Shown: positions 61,701 to 64,000 of the stretch, one piece after another
Numbering within the stretch: position 1 is the first letter of the stretch
Layout: each line of letters opens with the position of its first letter
DNA from: Cyclospora cayetanensis
Taxonomy: Eukaryota; Apicomplexa; Conoidasida; Eucoccidiorida; Eimeriidae
Assembly (NCBI RefSeq): GCF_002999335.1
Contig: NW_020312546.1
Coordinates: 161,436-225,435, forward strand
DNA length: 64,000 nt
Reading direction: 5' to 3'
Notes under the pieces: generated by a model
What the model was told of the DNA's origin: nothing
Seen by the model: only the letters and a program-made list of their open reading frames with translations
Databases searched by the model: none
Made by a program: the position numbers and the translations under genes

Positions 61701-63930
61701 CGCGGTGTCTGTACACTTCATCGCGCCTTTCTGGTGCTGCTGCAAAAAGCGGAAACAGCCCACAGCGCAGCCGTGCCAGCAGCAGCAAGACGGGCTCAAA
61801 AACAAATTTGAAGAGAGCAACGGAGCGAGAGCCTGTACGGCGCCGCTTCGGTGCATGCCTTCCAGGAGCAACACCCTCCAGAAGCCTAGGCCCTTACCTG
61901 CATGTGCCCATGTGTCTTGTGCTCCAGAGAGCGAACTGCCTCTGCAGCCTCCGGAATTCCCTCGAGGCGTCGCCGCTTCAGCTCGTGCATTGCAGTACCG
62001 AAGCCTGACGAATCGCACACCAACACGGCCCCCTTCCCCCGCACGTTCGCGTGCAGGCAGAGCTGGAGCGTGAGAAGGGCTTTTGCTGGAGGGAGGCGCT
62101 CCAGAAGGAAGGAGGGTGCTTGCCTGCGGCTGCAGCTGCAGCCCGTTCCTGTTTTGAGGGGCCTAGCTGCTTGTGGTCGTGGGGGTGATCATCCATGGAG
62201 CGAGGAGGACGATGGACTTGCGCGTGAGCTGCAGCAGAGGAAACAGCTCCGGCGGGTACTTCTTGGCGAGGATGCTGCGACTGTTGAGGCTGCTTAGTCA
62301 GGCAGCGCGTACAGCGCATGCGTGCTGTTGTTTCTTCTTCCAGCTGGGGGGCGGCAGACGCAAACAGCCAGCGCGCCAAGGCCTCCCCAGTCTCTTTGAG
62401 AGGCGTTTCCTGCAGAGAAGGCGGCGCCTGCGGAGGTTCCGGCGGCTTTTGCAAGAGTTGCAGCTGCTGATGCAGACGAGGATGGCGGTGCTGCTGCTGC
62501 TGCTGTACGTCTCGCCGGCTGCTAGCGGCATCGGCGAGCAGTGTCAGAAGCACGTGAAGGCCCTTAGCCCCTGAATCGACGGCGTGAGCCCCTCCTGCCG
62601 TGCCTGCTGCAGTCGCGGCAGCAGCTGAGAGCACACATGCAGCTGCATGCCATTTATCTGCAGCTGTCTGGTGCTGCTGCGCGAGCAGCTGTTGCTGTGG
62701 TAGCGGCGCTCGGCAAGCAGAGGCGCCAGCAGCTGGGGGGCCATTCCGAAGCTCCTGCTGCCATTGGACTGCAGCTGCCGATGCAAACCACCTGAACGCG
62801 ATGGAGGGCTGCGAAACAAAGCAGACAGGGAAACAACAGATGACGTGAGTGCTCGGCTACTGCAGTTGGGGAACGAGCGGCTGAAGTGCGCCTTCCAGGC
62901 CGTACTTGCAGCATGCTTCGCGCGAAGCTACTTTTGTTGATCAGCATCGGATGCCCTAAACCCTGCGCCCTTTACACCGCCGGCTGCTCGAAACACTCAC
63001 AGAGAGGAACGGCTTAACGTCCCCCAGCGTCATGTCCAGCTTTCCTAGTGTCTCGACTTCGCATGAAGCGCAGAAAGTGCGCATGAAAGAGATTTTGGCG
63101 ATTGGACTGGTAAGGATCTAGGCCTGAAAGTCTCGCCACGTGCAGTGCCAACACGAACCCCCCTAAGCGACCCTGAAGAAGGCTGGTCTGGAGACTCTCC
63201 GACCACTCCAATCCTTACACCCTTCCCCGTCATCATAGCTTCTCCTCACTAGCCTAAATAAATACAAATCACTAACGCGGAACTCCGAGAAACGCCTCGG
63301 AGCCGGGGGGGGTGTTAGAGGCCAGGGGCCCATCGGGTGGCTCGGATGCTGCTAGCGAGGTGCCGTCTGGTCACCCCGAAGAAGCCTCTTGCTCTCGCAC
63401 TTTCTCATGATTGAATCTGTGAAACAAGGTGCCCTTTCAGCAACCCGCAGCAAATTTATACCTAAACACCACAAAAAAGGCTGAAGGAAGGCTTTTTCGT
63501 CCCTTTCCCTTGCTGTGCTGTGGGGGGGTAACGGCCGCAGGAAGTCTACAGAAGGTGCGCTGCATGTTCTGTGGTCTGCTTGCCTAACAGCCGCTACGGA
63601 TACAGCTCGTCCCCTTTCAGACGCATTTTCTGTACGACGGAGAAACTGACGGCAGCCAACATCCGCCAGGGTAGCCCTTTGGCGCCTTCCTGCATATCGG
63701 ACCGAGGCGAACTCCAACAGATTGTGTTCTGATCCAACAGCTGAAACTGCAGACTTCGGTGCGTGTTCTGTCAAGTGTTCGCCAGATAAATCAGCCATCT
63801 CGCTAAATTTTAGCCTGCTGCTTCTTTTGCCTGAGCATCCCCGATTTCTGTGCATGATTCTAGGGAGACGATGCTGCCAGCGTGAACGAAGAAGGCTTGC
63901 AGTTTGCGCTTTAGGGCTCTGGTTTGGCAT
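55720..63930 (-). CDS. Meiotic-clade AAA ATPase (katanin/spastin/fidgetin/VPS4 group) with long N-terminal region
   Basis: Likely hexameric ATPase that severs microtubules or remodels complexes. N-terminal exons, linked only by phase: 63930-63375, 63056-63001, 62808-62124 (Gln/Pro/Ala-rich), 62004-61898, 61832-61674 and 61506-61426. A small connecting exon at 60.7-61.4 kb is missing. AAA part: 60638-60470, 60246-60147, 59275-59225, 59086-59017, 58825-58755, 58618-58568, 58330-58256, 57399-57326, 57236-57167, 56622-56553, 56173-56058 and 55788-55720. Motifs: YDIAGLDAIKKLLR, Walker A GPPGTGK|TTLAKW, pore region SKFHGETEKL, Walker B SLIFIDEIDSLL, sensor 1 VVGATNRPDMLDE, arginine finger AVRRLTRRVLVPLP, sensor 2 NWSGADIRALC and a VPS4-type tail (VRPSASCTDAQLAKWMEAH). 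Donors at 59224, 59016 and 62123 read GC. The AAA part is firm. The subfamily and membership of the N-terminal exons are not, and the start may lie beyond the window. Confidence 0.82.
56760..57010. repeat. CACAGACTTGCACACACAGACA repeat tract
   Basis: CA-rich repeats with a recurring ACAGACTTGCACACACA unit lie in the AAA ATPase intron between exons 57236-57167 and 56622-56553. Confidence 0.85.
57405..58015. repeat. About 70-80-bp minisatellite, marker TTCCCACACATCTACAGACA
   Basis: About eight imperfect copies, each with CATTCCCACACATC followed by CAGACAYACATATATACATA and CAAACTCACATACATACA, fill most of the AAA ATPase intron 58255-57400. Confidence 0.9.
59718..60085. repeat. TATA tract with repeated AGCGAGGGAGATATATACAT
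   Basis: About ten units of variable length (~25-35 bp) lie in the AAA ATPase intron 60146-59276, close to the Walker A exon donor. Confidence 0.9.
60660..61250. repeat. About 33-bp minisatellite, core CAGCATGACTCTAATCATAA
   Basis: Fifteen or more imperfect copies alternate between CTCCGGTCTCTCAGCATGACT and AATCTGGTTGCACAGCAAGAT forms. They lie between AAA ATPase exons 61506-61426 and 60638-60470, where the missing connecting exon should also be. Confidence 0.9.
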
Positions 63931-64000
63931 ACAGGAGGAATGTCTCTTCGCGTAGGCCCCGAAGCCGAGCACCGCGAGGCCTCGAACTCGTGTGAGAAAA

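Overview
The window looks like nuclear chromosomal DNA of a coccidian apicomplexan, most likely an eimeriid (Eimeria/Cyclospora-like). The reasons are intron-rich genes with short exons, Ala/Ser/Gln-rich low-complexity insertions built on GCA/CAG triplets, introns full of microsatellites and minisatellites, and a gene set typical of apicomplexans (six-transmembrane cyclic nucleotide phosphodiesterase, meiotic-clade AAA ATPase, DNAJC11-like J protein). No bacterial, organellar or viral genes, rRNA or tRNA were recognised. Exon models were built by hand from splice-site phase and family conservation. Boundaries should be good to a base or two where an interior exon is flanked by conserved protein, and are weaker at gene ends.

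Layout: (1) 2-1421, plus strand, C-terminal end of an unidentified Ala-rich protein. (2) 3547-15148, minus, an 18-exon membrane-bound 3',5'-cyclic nucleotide phosphodiesterase of about 1,002 residues. (3) 16983-18221, minus, ribosomal protein eL20 (RPL18A), three exons. (4) 18.2-22.7 kb, gene-poor, with a 117-bp tandem duplication. (5) 22761-25982, plus, a type II membrane protein with a HtrL/YibB-type glycosyltransferase-like domain. (6) 26-29 kb, no gene seen. (7) 29037-32862, plus, mitochondrial-carrier-family protein, six exons. (8) 34564-35205, plus, a single-exon YIPF6/Yip1-family Golgi protein, convergent with (9) 35439-41686, minus, DNA topoisomerase I (type IB), 14 exons. (10) 41.7-45.2 kb, no gene seen. 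(11) 45255-48377, minus, an EF-hand plus TMEM65-like membrane protein, divergent from (12) 48988-53409, plus, a DNAJC11-like J protein that lacks the usual middle region. (13) 53.4-55.7 kb, exon-like fragments not assigned. (14) 55720-63930, minus, a large protein with a C-terminal meiotic-clade AAA ATPase domain.

The genes do not form one pathway; they are ordinary eukaryotic neighbours: cAMP/cGMP signalling, translation, Golgi traffic and glycosylation, DNA topology, mitochondrial transport and protein organisation, and an AAA motor. Three sets of observations stand out. Splice-phase analysis implies several GC-AG introns, more than the usual minor share. A bacterial-type HtrL/YibB domain sits on a eukaryotic signal anchor. 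An EF-hand is fused to a TMEM65-like domain. Two genes (eL20, topoisomerase I) begin with 24-bp, eight-codon first exons.
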